Position numbers and translations under genes: made by a program
NCBI GenBank assembly: GCA_013368445.1
Contig: JAACJO010000033.1
Location: 186,001-250,000, forward strand
Reading direction: 5' to 3'
Length of the DNA: 64,000 nucleotides
DNA from: Leucocoprinus leucothites
Lineage: Eukaryota; Basidiomycota; Agaricomycetes; Agaricales; Agaricaceae
Shown: in pieces, positions 53,107 through 64,000 of the stretch
Numbering within the stretch: position 1 is the first letter of the stretch
Layout of the letters: every line of letters begins with the position of its first letter
Notes under the pieces: model-generated
Seen by the model: only the letters and a program-made list of their open reading frames with translations
The model's database searches: none
Told to the model about the DNA's origin: nothing

Positions 53107-56100
53107 ATGACTACCAATATGCTGTCCTCAGCAGTTCCGAAGTTGGATGTGTCTGGTAGTAACTGGGCAATATTCGCAATACGTTTCCAGACAGAGGTCC
53201 AAGGAAAGGATCTGTGGGGCCACTTCGATGGTAGTGAACCTCGCCCTGTAATCAGAGCTTCACCTTCTGCTAGTCAGACTACCGGATCCCAGTCTGGCGC
53301 CACTCCTTCTGCTCCTACTACACAACCCACTGCTACTGCCTCTGATGCTACTCCTGCAAACCCTGCTGCTTCGAGCACTGCCTCCACTCCTGCTACTGTT
53401 CCTGCCACACCCTTGCAGACTGCCGTCCCTATGAGCACTCAGCCTACCCCTGCTGTCACGACAACAGCATCTGCCATCCCTACTCAGCCTACACAGCCTG
53501 CCGTCATAGTCAAGATGGTCGAGAGTTGGGTCAAGAACAAAAAATTTGCTCATGCCTTGCTCGTCCAATGACTCCCTGACTCTACTTTTTTGGTTGTATC
53601 TGGACAGCCAACCGTCAAAGAAATGTGGGCGGCCATAGTGCAGGAATACACTTACAAGAGTGCCTTCTCACAGGCACGTCTTCGTCATGACTTCATGTCC
53701 ATGCAATGCCCTGATAAGGGTGATATTCGTATGTTCCTGAGTGAGCTTCACTGCCGTAAAGCTGAACTTGAAGCTGTCGGTGTCATCATTAATGATAATG
53801 ATTACAGGAATGCAATAATACAATCCTTACCTCAGTGGCTTGCTTCATATGCTTCGAACCAGCTATCTGCTGCCCGACTCCATAGCTCCCTCCAACACAC
53901 CATAGATCCCGACATCTTGATCATCTTAATTAGTGATGAATGGGATAGAACACACCCCGATCAATCCAGGGGTGGTGCCACTAAAGCCGAAAGTGACGAT
54001 GCTTTGATGGTTGTGGGAAACAAGGGAGGGGGTGGTGGTGGAAACAATGGTGGCGGTGGAAAGTTCAAGGGAAAGGCGGAAAAGAAGGGGCCATGTTGGA
54101 TTTGTGGCAGTGATCACTGGAAGAGAGAATGCCCTAAGAGAGGCACTAGTGAGAAGAAGGAGGGGGAGAAGGGAGGTAACGCACCTAGAAAGGGTGCCAG
54201 TGCCAATATTGTCACCAAAGATGATGACGACGACTGCTCCTTCATGGTAGAGGAGCTATTGGACTACGAGAGTGACTCGAGTTGGTCCGAACTCGAGGCT
54301 GATCACTTGAATAGTGTGTTGGAAAGTGATGAAGGGATCACAAGTGAAATTGATTTCAGATCGGATTTTGAAGAAGTCAATATTGCTGCAAATGAAGAGG
54401 TTGTCAGTGTCAGCGAATCCACTCAAACACGAGTCGAGGTGTTCGACTCAGGTGCAACAACTCACATTACTCCCTACCGCAATCATTTTTCCACCTTCAA
54501 ATCCATTCCCCCTCGACCCTTGCGTGCTGCGAACAAGAAAGCTTTTGACGCTGTTGGAAAGGGTGAAGTCACTTTAGACTTACCAAATGGTGCCGCTTCA
54601 TCCCAACTCCACCTGAGTGAAGTGTTGTATTCCCCCGAGGCTGGTTACACACTTGTATCCATCAGTCGGCTCAATGATGCTGGATTCTCCACCACATTTG
54701 CAAACGGAAAGTGTGTCATCCACGATGCAGGCGGCGCCCGAGTAGCTGAGATCCCAAGGAATGGGAAAGGCCTGTATAAACTAGTCAGAGAGGGTGCAGA
54801 GGAAGTGAATGTGGCGAGTGAACCACTCACCCTAGATATGCTCCATCGCCACTTGGGCCACATCGCTCCTGGAGCTGCTCGGAAACTTGTCCGTGACAGT
54901 CTAGTCACTGGCTTGAAGCTTGACAATGGAAGTGATACTGATTTCTTCTGCGAGTCTTGTGCCTATGCAAAGGCAACTCGGCTACCAATTTCCAAGTTTC
55001 GTGAGGGTGAGCAGGCGGAAAAGTTTGGTGATGAAATCCATTCGGACGTCTGGGGACCTGCACGCACTGAAACAAAGAAGGGTAAACATTATTATGTGAC
55101 ATTTATTGATGATTTTTCGAGGTGGACTCACGTTGATTTCCTCTTGAATAAATCTGATGTCTTTGAGTCATACCGCAACTTCGATGCATGGTGTGAAACT
55201 CAGTTCGGTGTGCGTATCAAAGCCCTGCACTCGGACCGTGGTGGTGAATACACTATGAACGAATTTCAGTCATACCTCAAATCCCATGGCACAAAAACAA
55301 AGCTTACCATGCATGATACACCCCAGCACAATGGCGTTGCCGAATGCCGAAATCGAACCATCATCGAACGCACTTGTGCCTTGTTACATGCCAGTCATTT
55401 GCCGAAGTCGTTGTGGGCAGAGGCGGTTGCCCATGTCGTGTGGTTAATGAACCGAATGGGCACAAAAGCGATAGAAGGACGAATGCCTTTTGAGGCATTG
55501 TACGGTCGGAAGCCAGACTTGCGGGCAATACATGAGTGGGGAGAGGAGGTGTGGGTACACCAAGCTGGTGGTGACAAGCTCGGTGGATGGGCAAAGAAGG
55601 GACGATGGGTGGGATATGACACAGAGAGCAACGGCTCTCGTGTGTATTTCCTAGACACGGGTGCTGTCAAAATTGAAAGAAACTTTCGTTTCATTAATAC
55701 AGGTTGTTCCAGGCTTGAGGGGGAGCACTCACCTGGGAACAAGCCTCGAAACAACGGCCCACAGAACAGCAACCCTCTGGCGGGAAATCCTGACACAACA
55801 CCTATCCCTCCAACTCCTTCCCCTGACGAAAAACCTGCTGAAACCGAGCCGCACAAATCAAGTGCTGAGAACAACAACATCAACCCCGGAGAAGCACCCC
55901 GCGATGACGTTCCTCGAGCCAGAAGGACTCAGCACATTAGAAATCCAAGTGCAAAAGTTCAGGCGATCCTTGAGGGGACGGCAGTGACATTAGCCGAGGA
56001 AATCGATTGGGTTGATGTCCATGTTCTTGCGGCAGATATTGAGGAGACAGAGGGGCTGGAGCCAGGAAGCCTGAGTGAGGCAAAGACAAGGGGTGACTGG

Positions 56101-57624
56101 GAATTGTGGAAGAAGGCGATGGAAGAAGAACTTACCATGCTGGGTGATGCCGGCACATGGGAACTCGTTGACCCGCCGATCGGAGTCAACATCGTTGGAT
56201 CAAAGTGGGTGTTTAAAGCAAAGAAAGACGCCGCTGGCAACATTGTCTGCTACAAAGCAAGACTCGTTGTGCAAGGGTTCTCACAGGTCCCAGGTGTCGA
56301 CTATTTTGACACGTTTGCACCTGTTGCGCGCCTCTCATCCATCCGATCCGTACTTGCCATTGCTGCTGCACGTGATCTGGAGATCCATCAGATTGACATC
56401 AAAGGGGCCTACCTTAACGGGAAATTAAATGATGATGAGAACATTTACATGCGGCAACCACCTGGCTTTGTCTCTTCCTCTCATCCTCATCGTGTATGCC
56501 GCCTCAAGAGGACCCTCTATGGCCTCAAGCAATCTGGGAGATGATGGTATCAACGTCTCTGTGAAATATTAGTCGATAATCTGGGATTTTCGCGCTGTGA
56601 AGTCAACCAGAGCATTTTCTTCAAGACCATCGCCCCCGACCTCGTCATTATCCTTGTTCACATCGACGACTGCACAATCGCTGCCTCAACTATCGCGTTA
56701 ATTGATTGGGTGAAGAATGGAGTGAAGCAATTCATGGAGATTATGGACCTGGGGGAGATACATTGGTTGTTGGGCATTGAATTGAAATGGGATAGAGAAC
56801 ATGGTAAAATCTTGCTTTCCCAACGTTCCTATATTGACACTTCAATTCGCCATTATGGTTTCGAGGACGCGAAGCCTGTCAGCACGCCCATGGACCCATC
56901 AACTCGACTAGCATCCACGCAATCACCTCAAATGACTGCCGAAATCGCTCGAATGTCCAAACAACCCTACCAAGAGGCCGTCGGCACGCTTATGTATGCT
57001 GCACTTGGAACGCGACCGGATATCGCATACGCAGTGCAGGTGCTCTTGAAGTTTTCGAGAAATCCCAGGGAAGCACATTGGGGGGCGGTGAAACGAGTCT
57101 TCAGGTACCTGAAGGGGACTCAGGAGTATTGGTTGACATACAGAGGCATTGGAGAAAGCCTCGAGGGATTTACGGATGCAGACGGCAACATGGCAGAGGA
57201 TCGCCGTGCTACATCAGGGTATGCTTTCATCATTAATGGCGGAGCGGTTTCTTGGAGCGCGAAGCGACAAGAAATCGTTACTCTATCTACTACAGAATCC
57301 GAATACGTTGCTGCAACACACACCGCTAAGGAAGCCTTGTGGCTTCATTCACTTATATCTCAAGTCTTCAATATCATGCTCCCCTCGACTACCATCTTTT
57401 CCGACAACCAATCTGCCATCACACTTGCCAAGGACCACCAGTATCACGCTCGCACCAAACACATCGATATACACTATCATTTTATTCGCTGGATCGTTGA
57501 AGAGGACAAGATTCAGCTTGTCTATTGCCTGACCGAAGACATGGTTGCAGACGTCTTCACGAAGGCACTCACGTTGCCGAAAGTCAAGCATTTTGCTTGT
57601 GAACTTGGCCTCGTCAAGGTTTGA
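53107..57624 (+). pseudogene. C-C gag-pol polyprotein (two TGA codons)
   Basis: One frame of 1,506 codons from ATG at 53107 to TGA at 57622. Gag is threonine/proline-rich near residues 45-135 and has the knuckle CWICGSDHWKREC (CX2CX3HX4C). Protease: FDSGATTHITPY. Integrase: HRHLGHIAPGAARKL, CESCAYAKAT, IHSDVWGP, HSDRGGEYTMNEF and QHNGVAECRNRT. RT: IDIKGAYLNGKL and VHIDDCTIAAS (H-I-D-D in place of Y-V-D-D). RNase H: TLSTTESEYVAA and HIDIHYHFIRW. Only two stops break it, TGA at 53569-53571 and at 56542-56544, both consistent with CGA. The youngest-looking element in the window. Confidence 0.93.
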
Positions 57625-57631
57625 GGGGGAG
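57623..57631 (+). other. C-C polypurine tract
   Basis: GAGGGGGAG lies directly before the 3' LTR and overlaps the gag-pol stop codon. Confidence 0.8.
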
Positions 57632-58002
57632 TGTCGGGATCGCAAACCCCTGCCGAGCCTCATCTGCATAACCTCTGCATTATATCAGTATATTATATAA
57701 ATGGTATCTAAGTTTCATCTCGCCGTACTGACCATATATTTTTCCTTGCATTTATTCGTTGTTATATCAATGTACCCGAGCATGTTGTCTACGAGACAAG
57801 CTCTGTATTCAATATTGTCCTATAAGTAGTGTACCAACATGTCCTGACACTTCAGTTCTTGTGTCAAGATACTGAAGTGAGTTTGTTATCTAGTCTTTCT
57901 TACTTTTCTTACTTATGCTAATCATATTCGTAGTATATATTTATCTTTCAGGTATTGACTAGAGTTCTCGTGTCAAGATACTGAATATATATTTATCTTT
58001 CA
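57632..58002 (+). repeat. C-C 3' LTR
   Basis: A 371 bp LTR, partner of 52675-53045, followed by the target duplication CAGGC (58003-58007). Confidence 0.97.
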
Positions 58003-59433
58003 CAGGCTTGGTTCCAAGTCGGCCGGGTTGGAAACGGATGATGAGGTTGAACTGTGATATGAACTCAGACCAATGAGCCTGTCGACAAGTTAGGATCTTC
58101 ATAGTGCAGAAGTATTCCAGGTTCTTGTGATCGGTAACAATGTCAATATGAAATGGGGCTCCTTCAAGGTAATGCCGCCAGGTGCAGAAAGCCTCAAAGA
58201 TAGCAAGAAGCTCTTTGTCATGAGTGTCATAGTTTAACTCGGCCGTGTTGAAGGTGCGGGAATAGAATGCAATTGGGTGGACTTCATTGTCATCCGCGAC
58301 AATGGACAGGATGGCAGCTAGTGCATAATCAGAAGCATCAGTCTCAATGATGATCTGGGCGTTGGGTATCCAGTGAGTGAGTATAGGAGTAGTGGTGAAT
58401 GCTTCTTTGAGGGAGTTAAAGGCTTCGCGACACTGTTCGTCGAAGTTCCACTTAGATGCTTTTCGGGTAAGGCGTGTAAGCGGGACTACAATATCGGAAT
58501 AGTTGTAAATGAAGTGTCGATAGAAATTGGCAAAACCGAGAAAAGACTGAATGTCTTTGACTTTCTTCGGTTCCAGCCACTCCTGGATGATTTTGATCTT
58601 GTCTTCCGACATTTTGAGACTGTTTGGTGAGAGGATATACCCGAGGTATTCGACAGAATCGGAATGGAATTCGCATTTTTCCGCTTTAGCATATAGGCCA
58701 TGCTTGTGGAGCCGCTTGAGGACATCTTGAACATGTTTCTTGTGTGTGTCGAGGTCGTCAGAGTAGATGAGGATGTTGTCGAGATAGACTGTGACGCAGA
58801 TGTCAAGGAGGTCGGAAAAGATGTTGTTCATGAACCGCTGGAAGGCTGCGGGTGCATTGGTGAGTCCGAAAGGCATGACCAGCCATTCAAAGGATCCATA
58901 GTGGGTCCTGAAAGCCGTTTTCCATTCGTCTCTTTCAGCGATCCGAATGAGGTGATAAGCATGTCGAAGGTCTATCTTGGTGTAGATGCGGGCTTTGCAA
59001 GGAGAGTCGAGTAGGTCAGAGATGAGCGGGAGCGGGTAGCGATCTTTCTTGGTGATGCGATTAAGGCCGCAGAAATCGACACAAAGTTGTAATGAACCGT
59101 CTTTCTTCCGAATGAAGAGAACGGGTGCGCCGTGAGGCAAAGAAGTGGGGTGGATAAATCCAATAGATATGTGTTCATTGATAAATTCGCGAAGTGACTC
59201 AAGCTTGGATGGAGATAATGAATAGATAGTGCCAACGGGAGGTTGAGCACCCTCTTCAATATTAATTTTGAGATCGTAAGGGTGATGCAGCGCAAGGCTG
59301 TCGGCGCGAGCTTTGCTGAACACATTGGCGAATTCATGATATTCATCGGGCACTTTAGAAAGGTCAATTGACTCATCAGAAACCCGAGCCGAATTGGTGG
59401 AAGTGGAAGGCGAGCTGAGATTGAGGCAGAAGT
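58003..59433 (-). pseudogene. Chromovirus RT and RNase H
   Basis: An open frame of about 450 codons (start region SIDLSKVPDEYHEF near 59370). RT motifs: YPLPLISDLL, KIDLRHAYHLIRIAERDEWK, FEWLVMPFGLTNAPAAFQRF and VYLDNILIYSDD, where the second catalytic Asp of YLDD is Asn. RNase H: IETDASDYALAAILSI and YDTHDKELLAIFEAFCTWRH. It stops at the C-C insertion (58003) and resumes in 52674. A frameshift near 59435 separates it from protease. Confidence 0.9.
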
Positions 59434-60277
59434 TTACTGAACCAGGAAGGCGCGAATGTATGCAGCAGCATTGATGATAGAAACGCGAGGAGCTGTTGTG
59501 ATACCAGGAGTAGACATAGAAGTCCCAGAAGATGGTGAATTCAGAGGAGGAGTGTCAGCCGTCAGGCTAGGAGCGGTTGACGTTGTAGGAGCCGCTATGG
59601 GAGCAGATGTGATGCAGGCAGAAGGGGCAAGATTATCCTGCAAATGCAATCGGAAAGATATGCTGCTCGAAACCCAGTCAATCAACAGATTGTAGCGGGT
59701 GAGCCAGTTGTGTCCTAGTACCACAGAGCAGGAAGAATCAAGCCGAGTGACATAGAAGTCAATAGTCATAGATTCACCGGTAGAGAAAGTAACAGGCAGA
59801 TTCACAAGTTCAGTAATGTAACTATTCGACGATCCGTCAAATAGGCGAAGCTCAATAGGAGGTAAAGGTGAGGTCAGAAGAGAGTGAGTGCAGATGAAAT
59901 CAGAATCTATGAAGCAATGAGTGGAGCTGGAGTCGACAAGAGCACAAAATGGTATCCATTGGATATTATCGGATGAGCAAATGAGAGAAGAAGTGAGGGA
60001 AGCTATAAGAGAATTTGGGTCGGAAAGAGCAGACGCATTGAGGCGGAGGAGACTCTCTGGTGCACAGATGAGCTCAACGCGACCCCCAGTCTGTGCAGAG
60101 TCCTGAGGGTCACCCTCTATTTTTCTGGACTCTTTTCAGAGTCCTTGGACAGAGCCGCTTCGACCTTGCAGATCTTGGCCCGATTTTGTTTTCTGTGGCA
60201 ATTCTCGACCTTGTGGCCTTTGCCACCACAGAATAGACAGAGATCTTCGTCAAGGTGTCATTTCCACTCCTCAGGTG
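59434..60277 (-). pseudogene. Chromovirus gag zinc knuckle and protease
   Basis: In sense, after the tandem duplication at 60291-60324 the gag frame continues as KLTPEEWK, stop (TGA), then the knuckle CLFCGGKGHKVENC (CX2CX4HX4C). Further on is the retropepsin region with ALVDSSSTHCFID near 59945, where DSG is usual, and VVLGHNWLTRYNLLIDW near 59700. The frame breaks near 60065-60120 and at 59434. Confidence 0.8.
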
Positions 60278-61720
60278 TCAGTTTGCCATTTTGGCCAAGT
60301 TTACTAGTTGGCCGAGTTTACTAGATAGGTCGAATTTTGGCGTAGGGTGTTGGGTACTGGATGTGGATGGAGTGGGTGTGTTGGATTTGGTAGTCGGGGC
60401 CTGCGACTGATTATGGTTGCTGTTGTTGTTGCTGTTGCTGTTGTTGCCTCGATTGTTGTTGTTGTTGTTGCCAGGTTGAGACTGGCCACGTGGCGGATTC
60501 GGGTTGGAAGTATTGGAGGTCGAGGGCTTGTTGGGCTGCTTCCGACTGAGAGAATCAGCAGCATCCTTTTCTGCAGTGTGGGCACGAACACATTCACGGT
60601 CATGCTCCCAGTAGCATCCGTCATAAACAATAGCCAAGCAATGCATTTCCTCGAAAGTAGTGGGTTTACCCTGCTCATGGGTACTGAGGGGGTCTTGGAT
60701 GCGGTTCAGAAGTCCCTTGTAGTAACGATGGCAGAGGACCTCATCATTCCAACTGAGTTGGGAGGCATGTTTGAGGAACTCTACGTTGTAGGTAGCAATC
60801 TTGTCACCCGGTTTCATGCGAAGGGTATCGAGCATCTTGGCTGCTTCTCCCTTCGGGTTGGCAATGCCAAAATGCATATGGAGATCATGGACAAATGCAC
60901 TCCAATCATCAAACCAGTCATGGAAGACACCCTGTTCTTCCTGAGTGAGGCCGACCTCGAACCAGTCAAGCGCAACACCAGTGAGGTAGGTCATGGTGAA
61001 GTCGACTTTCTGATTGTCATGCTGGAACTGAGTGGGGTTGGCATGGAAATATAGACGGCATTGGATTAGGAAAGTGTTGAGTTTTTTGGGGTCAGAGCTA
61101 CTAAAAGTGTCTGGGAGGCGAGCCTTATTGGTGCGAGTCTGGTTGGCTTGTGCAGCCGCTTGGTGATCAAGATTGTCAGCAAGCCTACCCAAGGCATCGG
61201 CTAGACGATCATTGTTGGGATCCTGTCGGGGAGCTCGGGGATGAGGTACCCATTGAGGAGGAAGAGGCTCATCGTCGGAGGAGTGGGAAGGATCTTCAGG
61301 ATCATTGTCGTCAGGGTCACCAGGACCACCGGGAGAGCCGTTATAGATGGGTTCATCATCTTCATCATTGCCGTCATGGCCCATAGATTGATTATCAGTG
61401 TAGTCTGGACCATCAGAGTCACCCGGTTCCGAGGGATTGGATGGATCTCTGTCAGATGGCAGACTGCCAGGTGGGGCAGGAGTTCTGGGAGAACGGATAT
61501 TTCGAAAATGACAAGGAGGCGGTGGAGGAGAACTAGCAGATCGAGGAGTTTCTGGGAGATTGGGATTAAGACAACGTGAACAATGAGTGCAGATACTGAT
61601 ACGAGAATTATCGTCAGTCAGACGAGAAGAGCTTGGGACAGGAGGAGGAGTGTGAGAGCGTTTCCGCTCTGGTTGCACAACAGTGGAGGTCTTGCCCTTG
61701 ATAGTATGGGTGTTGACCAT
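60278..61720 (-). pseudogene. Chromovirus gag
   Basis: A 480-codon frame from ATG at 61718-61720 (MVNTHTIKGKTS). The N-terminus is proline/serine/aspartate-rich. The capsid-like domain includes DPKKLNTFLIQCRLYF, YLTGVALDWFEVGL and YYKGLLNRIQDPL. An Asn-rich stretch (near 60440) follows. The frame ends early at 60278 because of a 17 bp tandem duplication (60291-60324); without it, the frame would run on to the zinc knuckle. Confidence 0.9.
60291..60324 (-). repeat. 17 bp tandem duplication in chromovirus gag
   Basis: Two units of sense CTAGTAAACTYGGCCAA, with one C/T difference, stand head to tail. The extra 17 bp shifts gag out of the zinc-knuckle frame. Confidence 0.8.
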
Positions 61721-61767
61721 GATGACAGAAGTGCGAGTGCAACAGTAGAATCTGAGTCTGATAATAC

Positions 61768-62326
61768 TGTTAAGCGCGCAAACGCTACGGATGGGGAGCC
61801 GACGTCTAGGACAGGATGGACAGAGGTGGGACAGAGGTAAGGCAGCAACCGATCGTCAGATGTGGAAGTGGGTCGTGGCCTCAACTTATGTGTTGTGCCG
61901 ACTACTGACGCTTGACCCGGATTTCAGACAAGATAAGAGAGCAGAGGACGAACAGAGAGCAGAGGAAAGTAGCGTATCGCTAAGTTGATTATCAGACTGA
62001 GGATTCCAAGTACAAAGTTGTGCTACTTATATACGATGCGAAGTATAGGATCGGATAAGGAAAACAAACAATGTAATAAACAGAGAAATAATCAAAGTGG
62101 AGTCCGCAAATTTTACAAGGCTAGAAGATATAAAATTTACTATTAAACGGTTGTCAGAAAATTTCGACAAGGTGGTATGAATTAATAACATGGAAGATGT
62201 CAGAATAAGTCCGAAGATGAAAGACCGATAAAAACCAAAGTAACCGATATGTGAAAGTGGGTAGGAGTTCATGAAAATAATACCAAATTCAAACCATCAG
62301 CCATTCTTGAGGATTGGCTCGTGACA
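61768..62326 (-). repeat. Chromovirus 5' LTR
   Basis: A 559 bp LTR, partner of 48765-49323. The outer flank TTGTT (62327-62331) is the target duplication in the hAT gene. Confidence 0.97.
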
Positions 62327-62331
62327 TTGTT

Positions 62332-64000
62332 TTTGACTGTCTGAAACGTTGGGGATTGACAAAGAAGGTGAGTAATCTCAATATTTTAACTGACTGGATA
62401 TGCTTACCAATCAAACTCTAGCTATTTTCTATATGCATGGATAATGCAGCAAACTGCAATAAGCTTGTAGAGTTTCTTCCTCAGCATATACCATCATTTC
62501 CTGGTCCACAAGCTTGTACTCAGTGCATGGCCCATATTTTGAATTAGGTAGCAAAGGTGCAGTATTTAATTTAAGCTTGACATTTACCATTATAATAATT
62601 TACTTTGCTTAGATGTTTATGTCATTTTTCTTTAAGAAGGGCAAGAAGAAGTCGAACCAGGCCATTGTTTCCAATGATGGTTTAGTCTCAGTGGATGATC
62701 ATTCAATATTCATAGCAGATCAGGTTGTTGAGAACGAGGATGATGAAGATGATGGAGTGCTTGAAGAAGATGATGGTCATGCTATTTTAATCAGGAAGCT
62801 GTACTGGCACTCCGTCAGCCAGCAATTATGCAGATGCAAGCAAGGGAAGAGCCTGTTACTGCTACTCCTGCTCAGCTCCGTACAGCTGAGAGTATTATGC
62901 CTCGGGTGTGTCTTTTATACTTGCAATGTGTACTTTTCTAATAATATTTAGGTCTCTGGTCTTGCTTGTCGTATTCATGACTCACCTACTCTCCGTGAGT
63001 AGTTTGATGAGTTAGTCAGCAAAAATCCCAGGCTTGATGGTGCTAAACGTTCACTCGATTGCTGGGTGGCAACTCGCTGGAATTCAGATTTCCTTTGTCT
63101 TAATGCTCATGTTTATTTCCAAAAGGAGGTTGAGACAATGACTGGGATTTCTGACAATAATCTGACACAATACTGGTTATCAGCTGACCAGTGGAAGATA
63201 GTAACTGATCTCCTTCCTGTTCTTGAGGTATGTGTTAAAATTACTGTTAAGACATGAGCTAATAGTATTCTAGATTTTCAAAGAAGCAACTGATCTATTT
63301 TCAAAGGCTGAAGTTCCCCTTATTGTTGATGCCTTTCCACTCCTACTGGATATCTGAACATATCTTGTCAATGTGTGTGAGGATGATGATGACAAGTTAT
63401 CGCCAGTTATTCGCATTGCAGCTCAAGCTGCAATTTCGATAGTTAACAAGTATATCACACTTTGCGAAGAGTGTGAAATTTATTTCATCACAATTGGTAT
63501 GTTACTTTCTCTGTGAGTATAAGAGGTGTATTTATGCATTTCTAGTCATGTGCCCTGATTGAAAGCTGCAGTGGTTTAAGGACAATGGTTTTTCATGTGC
63601 TGTTATTTCACAACTCAAACAGACTGTAATTGATCGGTGGGAGCAAAACTACCAACCTGACCTCACACCTGACTCAGGAAGTGACTCAGCAGTACATAAT
63701 CCCATCTCTATTAATATTAATTCTTACTGTTAATTTAGCGAGTCACTAACAAATACATGAAGAAACCCACTGCAGCAAAATCAACAGCAGGGAAACTGGA
63801 TGACATTTGCACTTACCTGAAAGAGCTAGTCATCCAGTCTTCAACAGTCATTGATTCGGGGGGGTATATGAAGTGGTGGAACACTACTGCAACCAGTCAT
63901 CCCAATCTTGCAAGGATGGGAATGAACTACTGCAGTGCTCCAGGCTCATACATTTCTCACACTCAATCCTATCTACTAGCATCATCTGTTGATGCCGAGC
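62332..64000 (+). pseudogene. hAT transposase, C-terminal part (introns, runs off the window)
   Basis: A continuation of the hAT gene. FDCLKRWGLTKK, intron 62368-62421, LFSICMDNAANCNKLVEFLP and CTQCMAHILN, a TAG at 62545-62547, intron 62557-62612, then MSFFFKKGKKKS. A frame change occurs around 62790-62940. Then RWNSDFLCLNAH, intron 63228-63273, IFKEATDLFSKAEVPLIVDA, a TGA near 63355 and two more likely introns (63497-63546 and about 63692-63738). The end shows a dimerisation-domain-like stretch, MKWWNTTATSHPNLARMGMN. The introns are 46-56 bp with GT-AG ends. Confidence 0.82.

Larger units (their letters stand above)
52675..58002 (+). mobile_element. C-C: complete Ty1/copia element, nearly intact
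   Basis: A 5,328 bp element inserted in the RNase H-integrase joint of the chromovirus. LTRs of 371 bp (52675-53045, 57632-58002) have TG...CA ends, and the duplication CAGGC is at 52670-52674 and 58003-58007. A half-tRNA primer site follows the 5' LTR and a polypurine tract precedes the 3' LTR. The gag-pol frame has only two in-frame stops. Confidence 0.98.
48765..62326 (-). mobile_element. Chromodomain Ty3/gypsy element (chromovirus) with nested copia
   Basis: A minus-strand element of 13,562 bp, or about 8.2 kb without copia C-C (52675-58002). It has two 559 bp LTRs and the 5 bp duplication TTGTT at 48760-48764 and 62327-62331. Sense order: 5' LTR, gag with zinc knuckle, protease, RT-RNase H, integrase, chromodomain, an antisense gene (49453-50737), polypurine tract and 3' LTR. 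The antisense gene between pol and the 3' LTR is not part of the normal gypsy layout. Confidence 0.97.
47433..64000 (+). mobile_element. hAT transposon (left end and gene; right end outside)
   Basis: A hAT-superfamily element whose left terminus starts TAGGGACCGTCA at 47433. The first 180 bp hold several short related repeats (GGATACTGG, GGATACCTG and similar). The transposase gene is on the plus strand in two parts, 47687-48759 and 62332-64000, separated by the chromovirus (48765-62326, TSD TTGTT). The reading across the junction (LAKVV then FDCLKRWG) is restored when that element is removed. Confidence 0.88.

Noticed and set aside
1..64000. CRISPR array, tRNA or rRNA genes, host genes
   Set aside because: No regularly spaced repeats, cloverleaf-like segments or conserved host protein families were seen; every long frame belongs to a mobile element or the antisense gene inside one.

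Overview
The window looks like a transposon nest from a filamentous basidiomycete, most likely an agaricomycete. The evidence is Tad1-like LINEs with a C-terminal zinc finger, Ty1/copia elements with half-tRNA primer sites, a chromodomain Ty3/gypsy element, a hAT gene with 46-59 bp GT-AG introns, and strong CpG-to-TpG/CpA decay. I found no convincing host gene, tRNA, rRNA or CRISPR array. Almost every base belongs to one of about twenty mobile-element copies, and target-site duplications (TSDs) show who inserted into whom.

The outermost layer is a minus-strand copia element, C-A copy 2, whose pieces run from 25581 to 46284. A second copy, C-A copy 1 (pieces 10909-25580), appears to sit in its RNase H region. 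C-A copy 1 was hit by a cluster of LINEs (1-10908), two LINE 3' ends (11285-11747, 12434-14699), a Tc1/mariner element (15628-17220) and a complete copia element C-B (17812-24522, itself carrying a solo LTR). C-A copy 2 was hit by LINE 3' ends (25616-26121, 26918-27423), a half-LINE called O (27734-37970, holding a full-length LINE T1 copy 1 and a LINE fragment), a second full-length LINE T1 copy 2 (38501-45519, holding another solo LTR) and a half-LINE U (46285-47432). U carries a hAT element (47433 to beyond the window). The hAT carries a chromovirus (48765-62326), and the chromovirus carries copia element C-C (52675-58002). Nesting reaches five levels.

Two LINE types work together. The autonomous T1 type (about 7 kb) has ORF1 (gag-like, zinc knuckles) and ORF2 (endonuclease, reverse transcriptase, RNase H, C-terminal zinc finger). 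At least seven copies (B1, E1, E2, T2, Z, O, U) are about 2.2-2.3 kb half-LINEs that keep 5' end, ORF1 and 3' tail but have no ORF2, like mammalian HAL1. Their 3' tails resemble the T1 tail, so they were probably mobilised by T1 ORF2 in trans. Cross-matched TSDs show that two half-LINEs in opposite orientation recombined and inverted the DNA between them (breakpoints in 4182-6328 and 8388-10682).

The most unusual feature is a plus-strand, intron-containing gene (49453-50737) inside the minus-strand chromovirus, between the chromodomain end of pol and the 3' LTR. It has its own CCAAT and TATA boxes and encodes a coiled coil, a six-cysteine zinc-cluster motif completed only by splicing, and an acidic tail. 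No element looks fully coding-competent. Most nonsense codons are CGA-to-TGA or similar CpG changes, and nearly all differences within three LTR pairs are at CpG.
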